Origin: Acidobacteriales bacterium 59-55
Lineage (GTDB): Bacteria; Acidobacteriota; Terriglobia; Terriglobales; Acidobacteriaceae
DNA: 64,000 nt
Reading direction: 5' to 3'
NCBI GenBank assembly: GCA_001897435.1
Contig: MKSV01000003.1
Location: 1 to 64,000 of the forward strand
Part shown: positions 1-6,714 of the stretch, one piece after another
Position numbering within the stretch: position 1 is the first letter of the stretch
Layout of the letters: the number at the start of each line of letters is the position of its first letter
Notes under the pieces: model-generated
Database searches by the model: none
What the model saw: only the letters and a program-made list of their open reading frames with translations
Told to the model about the DNA's origin: nothing
Translations under genes and position numbers: made by a program

Positions 1-12
1 TAACCCTCAACG

Positions 13-459
13 CTAATATAACAGCCAATAGGCCACGCCGCTTCTGGGCTTCGAGATCGCTGACGCAATTGTCGATCTGGCTGCGCGGGTGTCCACGCAG
101 CTAATAACAACATCCGGAGATTCGTTGTATTCCTTCAACGTAAAGCTTTCAAAATGGCGAGGAAGGGCACGCCACTCCAGTCCCCAGAAAAGGTTGACGC
201 GGTTTACCAGGATCGTAGCCTTGTTGGCGCCGACATCGGAAGCCGCGAACGGTTGCCGGACACAATTGGCCAATGAGACCGCATCTCCGTCGGCCAGTTC
301 TACATGCAGTCCCGAGTATCCCCAGACGCGAAGCGCTTGGTGGAGATAAGGGAGCTGCAGAAACACTGCGCTTCCGTTTCCACCTGCTCCGATGACTAGG
401 ATCTTGATAGGGTAGCGATGGTTTGCGAGCGTGTCGTGGAGCGTGTGTTCAATAGCCAT
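13..459 (-). CDS. PRTRC system ThiF-family protein, C-terminally truncated
   Basis: E1/ThiF-like NAD-binding (Rossmann) protein of the PRTRC cluster. The start with residues MAIEHTL at 459 is chosen because it overlaps the upstream PRTRC B stop by 11 bp. The nucleotide-binding glycine motif GAGGNGS sits near residue 24, an acidic loop (ELADGD) follows, and VVISCVDTRAAR matches the substrate/adenylation region of the family. The frame ends with YWLLY and TAG, giving 148 residues against roughly 240-270 expected. The missing part would lie beyond the left edge in another frame. Family members transfer or adenylate C-terminal carboxylates; the role in PRTRC is unknown. Confidence 0.75.
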   Translation of the reverse strand: MAIEHTLHDTLANHRYPIKILVIGAGGNGSAVFLQLPYLHQALRVWGYSGLHVELADGDAVSLANCVRQPFAASDVGANKATILVNRVNLFWGLEWRALPRHFESFTLKEYNESPDVVISCVDTRAARSTIASAISKPRSGVAYWLLY

Positions 460-1186
460 AGCGCTCCCTGCCGGGCTGAATGAACTCTCCAATCGTCTGA
501 GGCAGGTCGATGAGATGCTCGACCGGAAACGTCTCCCGTCCCTCAAGCTCTTGCCAGAGCCCTTCAAATCCATCTGGGTGTTTCGTGATCCGACCTACGT
601 TTCCATGGGTAAACTCGCTCTCATAGAAGCTCTGCTCCCACTGGGGGATCGAAGCGACCGTCGAGACGCGAGGAGCCTGCATCGAGCCCAGGCAGACCTG
701 GCCTTCTTCCGAGAGGTTCCAGTAAGGGGCAAACGAGAGTTTGGTTTCGGCGCTGGGGCGGCAGTTTGCTTTGAGAGCCCTGACCCACAATGCTCCGTCA
801 CGCGTGCACCATGCGAGTGCAGGCTGAGGGAAGCTTCGGCCGTTGATCTCCGCAAGTGGACTCCCGGTATCGACAAAAAACATGGGACGTACCTCGGCAG
901 GGGTCCACCATGCCAGCGTTCGATCGCTGCGAGCGATGATGGTGTCGGGAAGGTACTCGACAGGAATATGACCGCCGAGGGACTTCACCAGGGACTGGAG
1001 GAAACCTACTGTCAACGGCTTCGCCGGCCCAAGCTCTGGACGTTGGCCTTTGTTCGCGGTCACCTCATGATGGGAGACGAACGATCCGCCGAGGTTCCAG
1101 CTCCGGTGGCCTGTCGAGTGGTAGATCAGCAGGGCTTCACGCAGCTCGAAGTGCCGGTTCTGTCCGATGTTGATGCCGACTTGCAT
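449..1186 (-). CDS. PRTRC system protein B
   Basis: 245-residue protein recognised as PRTRC protein B by overall sequence: the N-terminal LIYHS segment, a central WWTPAEVRPMFF segment and the PYWNLSEEGQVCLG segment. GGGAGG lies eight bases before the ATG at 1186. It overlaps the PRTRC F stop upstream by 50 bp and the ThiF start downstream by 11 bp, so the genes are translationally coupled. PRTRC (ParB-related, ThiF-related cassette) proteins co-occur on plasmids and ICEs; the biochemical role of B is not established. Confidence 0.8.
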   Translation of the reverse strand: MQVGINIGQNRHFELREALLIYHSTGHRSWNLGGSFVSHHEVTANKGQRPELGPAKPLTVGFLQSLVKSLGGHIPVEYLPDTIIARSDRTLAWWTPAEVRPMFFVDTGSPLAEINGRSFPQPALAWCTRDGALWVRALKANCRPSAETKLSFAPYWNLSEEGQVCLGSMQAPRVSTVASIPQWEQSFYESEFTHGNVGRITKHPDGFEGLWQELEGRETFPVEHLIDLPQTIGEFIQPGRERYGY

Positions 1187-2264
1187 GTTTTTCCTCCCAG
1201 TTGTTCAGCAGGTTTACCAGTTGAGCCAACTCCATGTTTACTTTGAGAAAGAGGAACGCGGTGCGAAGTGCCGTGTCGAACTCCTCCGGGTATTCCGGCC
1301 GAAATCGCACGGTACAGGTGGGTTCATAACTGCTCTCGTAGTAGTGCGCAGCCTCTTCGTCCCAGCATGCATGGATGGCATCGTTTTCCCGGAAGGCAAT
1401 GAGCAGGCTTGGAACGGCAGCGGCGTCGTAGTTGTTCTCGACTGATGCCATGTCCTTATGCAGCCTGGACAGACAAACGATGCGGAAGAGCCGTTCGATC
1501 CACCCTGCAAATTCCCCGCGAAGGTGTTTTCTCAGTAGACGGCGAGCGGCAAAGAGTGGCCACCCGTCGACTTCCTTCACTTCCGGTGGAACGGCCTTTT
1601 CCACGTCGGGAAATTCGTAGCTCTCCCGGTTCTCAGGATCGTCGTCGGCCATCATGTCACCGAGTTGTTCGTTGTACCACTCCGCAGTCCGGTGGTCATA
1701 GACAGGCATCCATGAGCGCAGCGCATCGGTCAGCACAATATAAAACGCTGCGCCGAGGAACTGTTCCTCCTCGTTCAGCGCATTCAGGGCTTCTCCGATA
1801 ACCACAAAACCCGCCGTCTGTAACTCAAACATGGCCAGGAGACTGCCCGGATCGGCTCTTTCGTCACTCCCGTAGCTGGGTTCAGAGGTGTCGCAGATCT
1901 CGAGGCCATATTGCAGGTTGTTCTCGAAGGCCGCTCCGCACATCCGATCGACCATCGTGTGAATAGCGTTCCGTGCGAAGACAATAGGGATCTTGCCTGA
2001 AGCAAGCCACAGATCCTCTCTGACCAGCTTTCGTTCAATCAAGGCAATACAGAGGCGGTAGAGTATCTCTCCGTTGGTTTCGATTTGAAAAGCTGAGCGG
2101 ACAGAATGCAGGGATGGGAGGGCATCGCCTGCTCCCGCTCCCAGAAGCGTCAGATCAGCGGCGGCAGGAACTCGCTGGGAACTCTCAACAACGGGCGCGA
2201 GCCGCGAGACGAGTCCTGGGCCGCCTGAACGACGGCGTAAGACAGCTTGAGTGATTCGTCGCAT
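1137..2264 (-). CDS. PRTRC system protein F-like
   Basis: Hydrophilic protein between PRTRC C and PRTRC B, the usual place for protein F. A segment near the N terminus reads LPSLHSV and is followed by a long helical region. The start is uncertain: the ATG at 2264 overlaps the small gene at 2150-2371 by 115 bp, and an internal GTG or TTG nearer 2150 is possible. The C-terminal 50 bases overlap the B gene. Function is unknown; the assignment rests on position and general resemblance rather than on a decisive motif. Confidence 0.6.
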   Translation of the reverse strand: MRRITQAVLRRRSGGPGLVSRLAPVVESSQRVPAAADLTLLGAGAGDALPSLHSVRSAFQIETNGEILYRLCIALIERKLVREDLWLASGKIPIVFARNAIHTMVDRMCGAAFENNLQYGLEICDTSEPSYGSDERADPGSLLAMFELQTAGFVVIGEALNALNEEEQFLGAAFYIVLTDALRSWMPVYDHRTAEWYNEQLGDMMADDDPENRESYEFPDVEKAVPPEVKEVDGWPLFAARRLLRKHLRGEFAGWIERLFRIVCLSRLHKDMASVENNYDAAAVPSLLIAFRENDAIHACWDEEAAHYYESSYEPTCTVRFRPEYPEEFDTALRTAFLFLKVNMELAQLVNLLNNWEEKHASRHQHRTEPALRAA

Positions 2265-2371
2265 TTGAGGTGCCTCGCAATCAAAAGGTTCGCGCGCGTC
2301 GGAGGTTTCCGCTCCAGTGCGCGCAGTTCTTCGAGAGCGGTCTTGGGGCGCGTTCGTGCCTTCTTTCTCAT
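2150..2371 (-). CDS. Small basic hypothetical protein in PRTRC cluster
   Basis: 73 residues, basic N terminus (MRKKARTRPK), then a mostly helical region with the segment LIARHLKCDESLKLSYAVVQAA. GAGG lies eight bases before the ATG. It fits between PRTRC C (start 2604, stop 2392) and PRTRC F with a 20-bp gap. I do not recognise a family. A shadow of the F gene is possible, but the continuous leftward spacing and RBS favour a real gene. Confidence 0.5.
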   Translation of the reverse strand: MRKKARTRPKTALEELRALERKPPTRANLLIARHLKCDESLKLSYAVVQAAQDSSRGSRPLLRVPSEFLPPLI

Positions 2372-2391
2372 AAGGCTCGCCTCGTGGGCAT

Positions 2392-2604
2392 CTAGCCCTT
2401 GCTGCCGATGGCGCGGTTGAAGGTGTACCGGACGGCGTCGGCTTTCGGCTCCGGGCCGGAGAGCGTCGCGGTCGCAATCTCTGGATACACGGCGACGAGA
2501 GTATCGCGCACTTGCTCGGGTGTCATCTTCGGATCCGGGTCCGGGATCGACGTGCCGTTGTAAACAAACTCGCGACGGACAGGAGAAACGACAAGAGTAG
2601 ACAT
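2392..2604 (-). CDS. PRTRC system protein C
   Basis: 70 residues, the typical length of PRTRC protein C. It begins MSTLVVSPVRREFVYNG and contains DPDPKMTPEQVRDTLVAVYPEI, followed by a beta-rich end, which I recognise as the PRTRC C / Mo-sulphur-carrier-like small fold. A ubiquitin-like small protein beside a ThiF/E1-like enzyme suggests a partner pair, but this protein ends IGSKG and lacks a clear diglycine tail. GGAAG precedes the ATG. It is the first gene of the leftward PRTRC block in this window. Confidence 0.75.
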   Translation of the reverse strand: MSTLVVSPVRREFVYNGTSIPDPDPKMTPEQVRDTLVAVYPEIATATLSGPEPKADAVRYTFNRAIGSKG

Positions 2605-2665
2605 AAGCGTGTTTATCTTCCTTTCAAATTGTTAGAGATTCGGTGGGACGCCGGGCGCGGATGCA

Positions 2666-2689
2666 AAGAGCGGTCTAAAGACCGCTCTT
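2666..2689 (-). terminator. Terminator-like hairpin over the phosphatase stop codon
   Basis: A perfect 11-bp inverted repeat (AAGAGCGGTCT / AGACCGCTCTT) with a 2-base loop. The TAG stop of the phosphatase gene at 2675-2677 is inside it. On the minus strand only a short T stretch (CTCTTTGC) follows, so termination may be weak. It separates the phosphatase from the PRTRC genes. Confidence 0.55.
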
Positions 2690-3316
2690 CGCGATCTCGA
2701 TCTTGCGGATGTAACGCTCTTGTTCAAGAGATTCGATAGCTCTCCGACAGTAATTGGCGCGGATCCATGCGATAGCCTCCTCGCTTGTCCATCCGCAAAC
2801 GACCATCAGGCAGGCAAGAGCTGTGCCAGTTCTTCCATGTCCGCCAACACAGAAGACCAGCATCTTACGTTGGGTTATCGTCAGATGGGCTACCACGTCC
2901 TCCCAGAAATTTCGTGGAAGCGACACGACACCCATGTCCGGCCAGTTGAGAACGATCTCTGGAAGAACAGCAGGTTCCTCCCAATGTCGCAACTCCGATA
3001 TTGGAACACTATGGCGCGACAGTACGGAGGTTCCCGTCAGATTAAGCAGGAGCTGAAATGTGCCCATGCTTTTAAGGCAGTCATCCTCAGCACCGGCCCA
3101 CACCGACCAGCCGCTCTGACCCTTCAGAACACACTGGGGCCGATGCGGGCAAAGAGGAAAGCTCCACCCTTGAAGGCCGTAGGGTGAAGCCGAACTTCCT
3201 GGAGTTGTTTCTCTGCGCTCGTTAGAAGAACGGGATGTCTCGTCGGGCTGACGATCGATCCATTCCTCGAGATCGTACTCGTATTCCTCCAGGAAGTCTT
3301 CGTATGGCTGGCGCAT
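2675..3316 (-). CDS. Dual-specificity/tyrosine phosphatase-like protein
   Basis: 213 residues from the ATG at 3316 (GGAGGAGAGGAG upstream). The N-terminal 45 residues are acidic and probably disordered. The C-terminal half holds the CX5R phosphatase loop: Cys156 and Arg162 in CVGGHGRTG. The usual His before the catalytic Cys is Phe155. A conserved-looking Trp-Pro-Asp at 125-127 (WPDMG) fits the general-acid loop of DSP/PTP enzymes. It overlaps the next gene upstream by 95 bp, so the two are probably co-translated. A link with the phosphohistidine domain encoded there is attractive but unproven. Confidence 0.75.
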   Translation of the reverse strand: MRQPYEDFLEEYEYDLEEWIDRQPDETSRSSNERRETTPGSSASPYGLQGWSFPLCPHRPQCVLKGQSGWSVWAGAEDDCLKSMGTFQLLLNLTGTSVLSRHSVPISELRHWEEPAVLPEIVLNWPDMGVVSLPRNFWEDVVAHLTITQRKMLVFCVGGHGRTGTALACLMVVCGWTSEEAIAWIRANYCRRAIESLEQERYIRKIEIAKSGL

Positions 3317-4859
3317 GCGTATATCTCCTCTCCTCCATATACTCTCTGCGCTCACGTCCGCGTTCCGGTTCCGTGACCTCATAGTTCGGTGCTCCTGAGG
3401 GAATCGAGACCGGTTGTCTCTCGGCGCGGAAGAGGTTTGCGAGTCGATCCAGATCCTCGACCAGTCGCCGGTTCGCCTCATAGAGCTGAGGAGCACAACG
3501 GACAAGCGAAAACACGGGCTTGTCGGCTGTGATGGTGAGTGTCTCTGAGCAGATGAACTTGTCGAACGCCCAGCCTGTGTTGTGGGCGCAATGGACAAGC
3601 TGATTGAACACCTGAAGCGCTTCCGAGGCATCTTTTTCGAGCAGAGCATTTTGCATCAGAGCAGCCCAGCGAGCAAAAAAGAACCATTTCGCCCCGCCAT
3701 AGTTCCGGCACCACGTCTGCTTATGGAAGGCTTCGAGAGCTTCCTCGAAATCGCTGTGTGTCGCTGCGGAGTTTGTGGTTTCCCAGAAGCTGTCGTAGAT
3801 ATCGCTGCGTTCGGACTTCCTCTTTCTCCCCTGATCAGGAGCGTGTCGCATCTCCGCCAGCGCGGCGACTACGGTCAGCCGGTACGCCATGCCCATCGCC
3901 AATCCAAGGATCGTATCGTGACGTCCGGACCATACCGAGATGTGGTGGCACCCGGCAAGCATGATGTGTGCCGCCGTCACATAGTTCACCTGGAGTTGAG
4001 TTGCCAGGGTATAGCCTGCACGGAGGTCGTTGATATCAGGCTGTCGAGGTGCTTCGCTCGATGAGGGTTCAAGAACTTCGTCAAGGGCGGGCTCCCGGCT
4101 GATCAATACCGGCACATGGTTCAACACGGCATGGATGGCATAATGAGACGCCATCGAGCCATTCGGGTGATATACGATGGTGCCAATCGAGGCCGAGCGC
4201 ATCCTGTCTTCCCAGTCGAGCAGGTCTCCCTTCGCAACGAGGATCCGAGCGACGATCACCTTCTGAGGCACATGGTCCTGCCCGCAGTTCAGCTCAGGGC
4301 CATCGCGCAACTGCACCAGCAGGTGAGGATCTTTTTCCCCTGGTCTCCAGAGCAATTCGACGTATGGAGCTTCTTTAACCCCAGCTTCGGATTGGAGCTT
4401 CTTCGACGCCAGTTCTCCGAGGGCAGGCAGTGTCCATGCTGAAGTGCCGGTGGTTGCGCCGTCATGCCCTCGGCCAATCACCAGCATCCCCGGTGTCCAG
4501 ACCCCGCTGTGGGCCGCGTCGATCGCGGGCATCGTGACGATCTCGGCGTCGGGATCGGCTTTGATAGTCTCCTCGATGAGGTTGGCGCCTTTGTCAAGGT
4601 TGTGGATGACGCGAGAGTCAACAAAGCCGTGCCGTGGGCGCATCGGACACGGCCGCGCAAAGTATCCAAGCAACGCTTCCGGCAGAACGGCAGAAGCTCG
4701 ATGGACACGGAAGGGTGGAACAGAGCTGAGCCCGAACGATCGGGCAAGCGCTGCTATACCCCGCGCTTTCTGGGTACGAGCATCTGCTGGATCGACCTCG
4801 GTATCGACGGGAACAAGGTGAGGGCGGATGGACGCTATGGTGACCGCGATGGGTTCCAT
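3222..4859 (-). CDS. PEP synthase/PPDK-like protein with phosphohistidine swivel domain
   Basis: 545 residues starting at the ATG at 4859, where GGAGG lies five bases upstream; an in-frame GTG seven codons earlier is rejected because it precedes that RBS. Residues 204-254 fit the PEP-utiliser mobile domain: ARILVAKGDLLDWEDRM (fits G-x-ILV...DPDW..M), then SMASHYAIHAVLNHVPVLI (fits TSHAAIVARELGIPAVV), with His239 at the phosphohistidine position. The segment before it (VELLWRPGEKDPHLLVQLRDGPE) fits the end of the ATP-grasp half. The C-terminal 280 residues are unrecognised. PPDK, PEP synthase and rifampin phosphotransferase share this arrangement. The substrate cannot be read from sequence. 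Confidence 0.55.
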   Translation of the reverse strand: MEPIAVTIASIRPHLVPVDTEVDPADARTQKARGIAALARSFGLSSVPPFRVHRASAVLPEALLGYFARPCPMRPRHGFVDSRVIHNLDKGANLIEETIKADPDAEIVTMPAIDAAHSGVWTPGMLVIGRGHDGATTGTSAWTLPALGELASKKLQSEAGVKEAPYVELLWRPGEKDPHLLVQLRDGPELNCGQDHVPQKVIVARILVAKGDLLDWEDRMRSASIGTIVYHPNGSMASHYAIHAVLNHVPVLISREPALDEVLEPSSSEAPRQPDINDLRAGYTLATQLQVNYVTAAHIMLAGCHHISVWSGRHDTILGLAMGMAYRLTVVAALAEMRHAPDQGRKRKSERSDIYDSFWETTNSAATHSDFEEALEAFHKQTWCRNYGGAKWFFFARWAALMQNALLEKDASEALQVFNQLVHCAHNTGWAFDKFICSETLTITADKPVFSLVRCAPQLYEANRRLVEDLDRLANLFRAERQPVSIPSGAPNYEVTEPERGRERREYMEERRYTHAPAIRRLPGGIRVRSRGMDRSSARRDIPFF

Positions 4860-4892
4860 ACAAACCTCCGGGAGTGTCACTAAAATGAAAGA

Positions 4893-4917
4893 GCTGCATA
4901 GGGATTTCCCATGCAGC
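4893..4917 (-). terminator. Terminator-like hairpin
   Basis: Inverted repeat GCTGCAT ... ATGCAGC extended by GGGA/TCCC, followed on the minus strand by TCTTTCATTTT. It lies between the gene ending at 4946 and the one starting at 4859, and probably reduces read-through between them. Confidence 0.5.
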
Positions 4918-4945
4918 GTCGAAGAGAGTGGCTTTGTGTGCGGGG

Positions 4946-5506
4946 CTAGGACATCTTTTGCATGATGGCGCGCAGCTTGTTCAAAGGCTCAGAGGCCACC
5001 ACAACGAGATCGTCGCTGCAGCCGGTGTCGTCTGCAGAGTCGAGAAGAGCACCCAGTGCCTGCTTGAGATGTTCATCGGCGTAGTAATTAGGTGCCCATG
5101 ATGGACCGGGCTGCACAATGACGTCATCAACGTCTTCGTGCTGATTGTTCCGAACGTAGATATAGCCGCGATCGTAGGCATCGTCGCTCGCCGTCCACGA
5201 CATCTCGCCGTTCAGTACATAGCCATCCGGGATGAAGACGTGCGTGAGGAGTTGGTCGAGCCAGAGCCGCAGCCCATGTCGGCTTTCACCCTCTTCGGGA
5301 CAAAGCTTCGTCTTATCCTCCGAAACGTACAGCTGCCGATCGTGATACGGCAGGTCCGGCGCGGGACTTGCGCGGATGGCGTCGAAGACCGGCTTGGTAA
5401 GTTCCGTCTCCTCAAAGTTGACGACCGCCTCGACGAGTCGAGCGTGTTCCTCTGTAAGAGGAGGAGACACCTCGATGGTGCCTTCGAAATATACGGGATA
5501 TCTCAT
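4946..5506 (-). CDS. Conserved hypothetical protein, DUF6205-like
   Basis: 186 residues. The N terminus MRYPVYFEGTIEVSPPLTEEHARLV resembles a family of small phage and plasmid proteins (DUF6205-like, from memory) that open with a beta-strand ending in a PPLT motif. The middle has W and Y-rich strands (GEMSWTASDDAYDRGYIYV). It is acidic, with no signal peptide or membrane segment. AAGGAG precedes the ATG at 5506. Function unknown. Confidence 0.65.
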   Translation of the reverse strand: MRYPVYFEGTIEVSPPLTEEHARLVEAVVNFEETELTKPVFDAIRASPAPDLPYHDRQLYVSEDKTKLCPEEGESRHGLRLWLDQLLTHVFIPDGYVLNGEMSWTASDDAYDRGYIYVRNNQHEDVDDVIVQPGPSWAPNYYADEHLKQALGALLDSADDTGCSDDLVVVASEPLNKLRAIMQKMS

Positions 5507-5569
5507 ATCGGCTCCTTTCTTTGTGAATGGTTAGGAAACCCGTGAACGACGAGGGTGCGACTTCCCGCA

Positions 5570-6019
5570 TCAGTTGATGGAGGAAGTGCCCCGGCGCATC
5601 CTGTCCCAATAGTGATCGGCAGTGAGGCGACCCATGCTGCGCCGCAGCAGCTCAAGCGTCGTGTCTTCAGGGAGCAGATAGACGATGAACTCGCTGCCGT
5701 CGCGCAAAGCACGCGCAGCGCGGTGATTTCCATCGATCAGGGGCCTTCCCAGGTTTGGCAGTGTCGCCATCAAACCGGGGCCGAGGCCCTCTGGAAGATG
5801 ATCGATATGACTTTCGGTGAGGCGGACATGACCCAACCAGTCTCGCAATGCGGTGTGGTCCACGCGATGCAGCATCGATGGCCGGCAGAGCTCTCGGGCA
5901 ATTTGAAGATTGAAGCGAAGGGAGTGGAGTTCGAAGAACTCCTCGCCGGGAATATTGTCTGCTCCGATTACGGGACAGCGGGGGCAATTGTTGTAATGGC
6001 GCAGGCGCAAAGCACCCAT
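5570..6019 (-). CDS. ParB/sulfiredoxin-like small protein
   Basis: 149 residues. A Cys pair near the N terminus (CPRCP) and the motif RPLIDGNHRAARALRDG at about 92-108 match the catalytic core strand-helix of ParB/Srx-fold proteins (I-D-G-x-H-R). The fold includes ParB CTPases, nucleases and sulfiredoxin. Without an HTH domain this is not a partition ParB. GGAG precedes the ATG. It sits between two unknown genes in the leftward series; relatives on mobile elements often accompany DNA modification or PAPS-reductase-like proteins, and one of the latter is at 21204-22025. Confidence 0.55.
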   Translation of the reverse strand: MGALRLRHYNNCPRCPVIGADNIPGEEFFELHSLRFNLQIARELCRPSMLHRVDHTALRDWLGHVRLTESHIDHLPEGLGPGLMATLPNLGRPLIDGNHRAARALRDGSEFIVYLLPEDTTLELLRRSMGRLTADHYWDRMRRGTSSIN

Positions 6020-6090
6020 AACGTCTCCTTTCGGTGACGAGCAAGCAAATGCCAGGCATCTGCCGGGCGATAGACATGTGAGGAATGTGG

Positions 6091-6639
6091 TTAGAAGAGG
6101 CTGCCTTGTATGGGCAGTTCTATGGGGAGAGACGCTGGTTGTATTGGACAGATTGCCGGTGAGCTTGCTGCGGCTACGGAAGTATGGTCAGCCTCCGATG
6201 CGGAACCTCGGTATTTCTGTTCAAGCCGCGTCAGAATCCGCAGTTCGGCTACTCGGATCTCTTCGGCTGCACGTCGATTCTGAAGCTCCACAGATCCTCG
6301 CGCACGCACCTGTTCCTGGACGGCTCGCTCTACATCGCAGAAGGTGAAGGCCGGCTGACCGTAGCATGGCCAGCGCAAAAGATGTTCCAGGAAGCGGAGA
6401 CGGTCTACCTCGTTTGTGAACCACTCTTGGTAGAATCCCGCCAGGTTATAGTGCGCAATATTTCCGAAGCACATCGACAGCCGATTGTAGAGCTTCTTCG
6501 TGAACATGGTCGGCTTCCATCCCGCCTCAATGAAGCGAAGCAGAGTGTTTCCAAATTCAGCTTTCTCCGCGGCTGTGGACCATTCCGTGGGGGTGAACTC
6601 AGAGGGTATGAAGGGGCTTTTTGGCATAGGCATCCTCAT
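6091..6639 (-). CDS. Hypothetical protein
   Basis: About 182 residues from the ATG at 6639; 6678 and 6633 are alternative starts and no good RBS decides. Helical, Trp/Phe-rich first half (TPTEWSTAAEKAEFGNTLLRFIEAGW), then a charged coiled-coil-like segment around residues 110-140 and a Pro-rich tail ending LPIQGSLF. I do not recognise a family. It lies directly downstream of the SNF2-like helicase gene start region, separated by other leftward genes with short gaps. Confidence 0.6.
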   Translation of the reverse strand: MRMPMPKSPFIPSEFTPTEWSTAAEKAEFGNTLLRFIEAGWKPTMFTKKLYNRLSMCFGNIAHYNLAGFYQEWFTNEVDRLRFLEHLLRWPCYGQPAFTFCDVERAVQEQVRARGSVELQNRRAAEEIRVAELRILTRLEQKYRGSASEADHTSVAAASSPAICPIQPASLPIELPIQGSLF

Positions 6640-6688
6640 AATGAAAATGGCTAGCTTCAGCCATAAGAGTTGAAGCATCCGGCTGGCG

Positions 6689-6712
6689 CAGGCGTGGAGA
6701 CGTCCACGCCTG
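6689..6712. repeat. Perfect 10-bp inverted repeat
   Basis: CAGGCGTGGA and TCCACGCCTG flank a GACG loop, three bases beyond the SNF2-like gene stop (6715). It has no T-run on either side, so it could be an mRNA 3'-end stabiliser or a protein site rather than a classical terminator. Confidence 0.5.
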
Positions 6713-6714
6713 TC

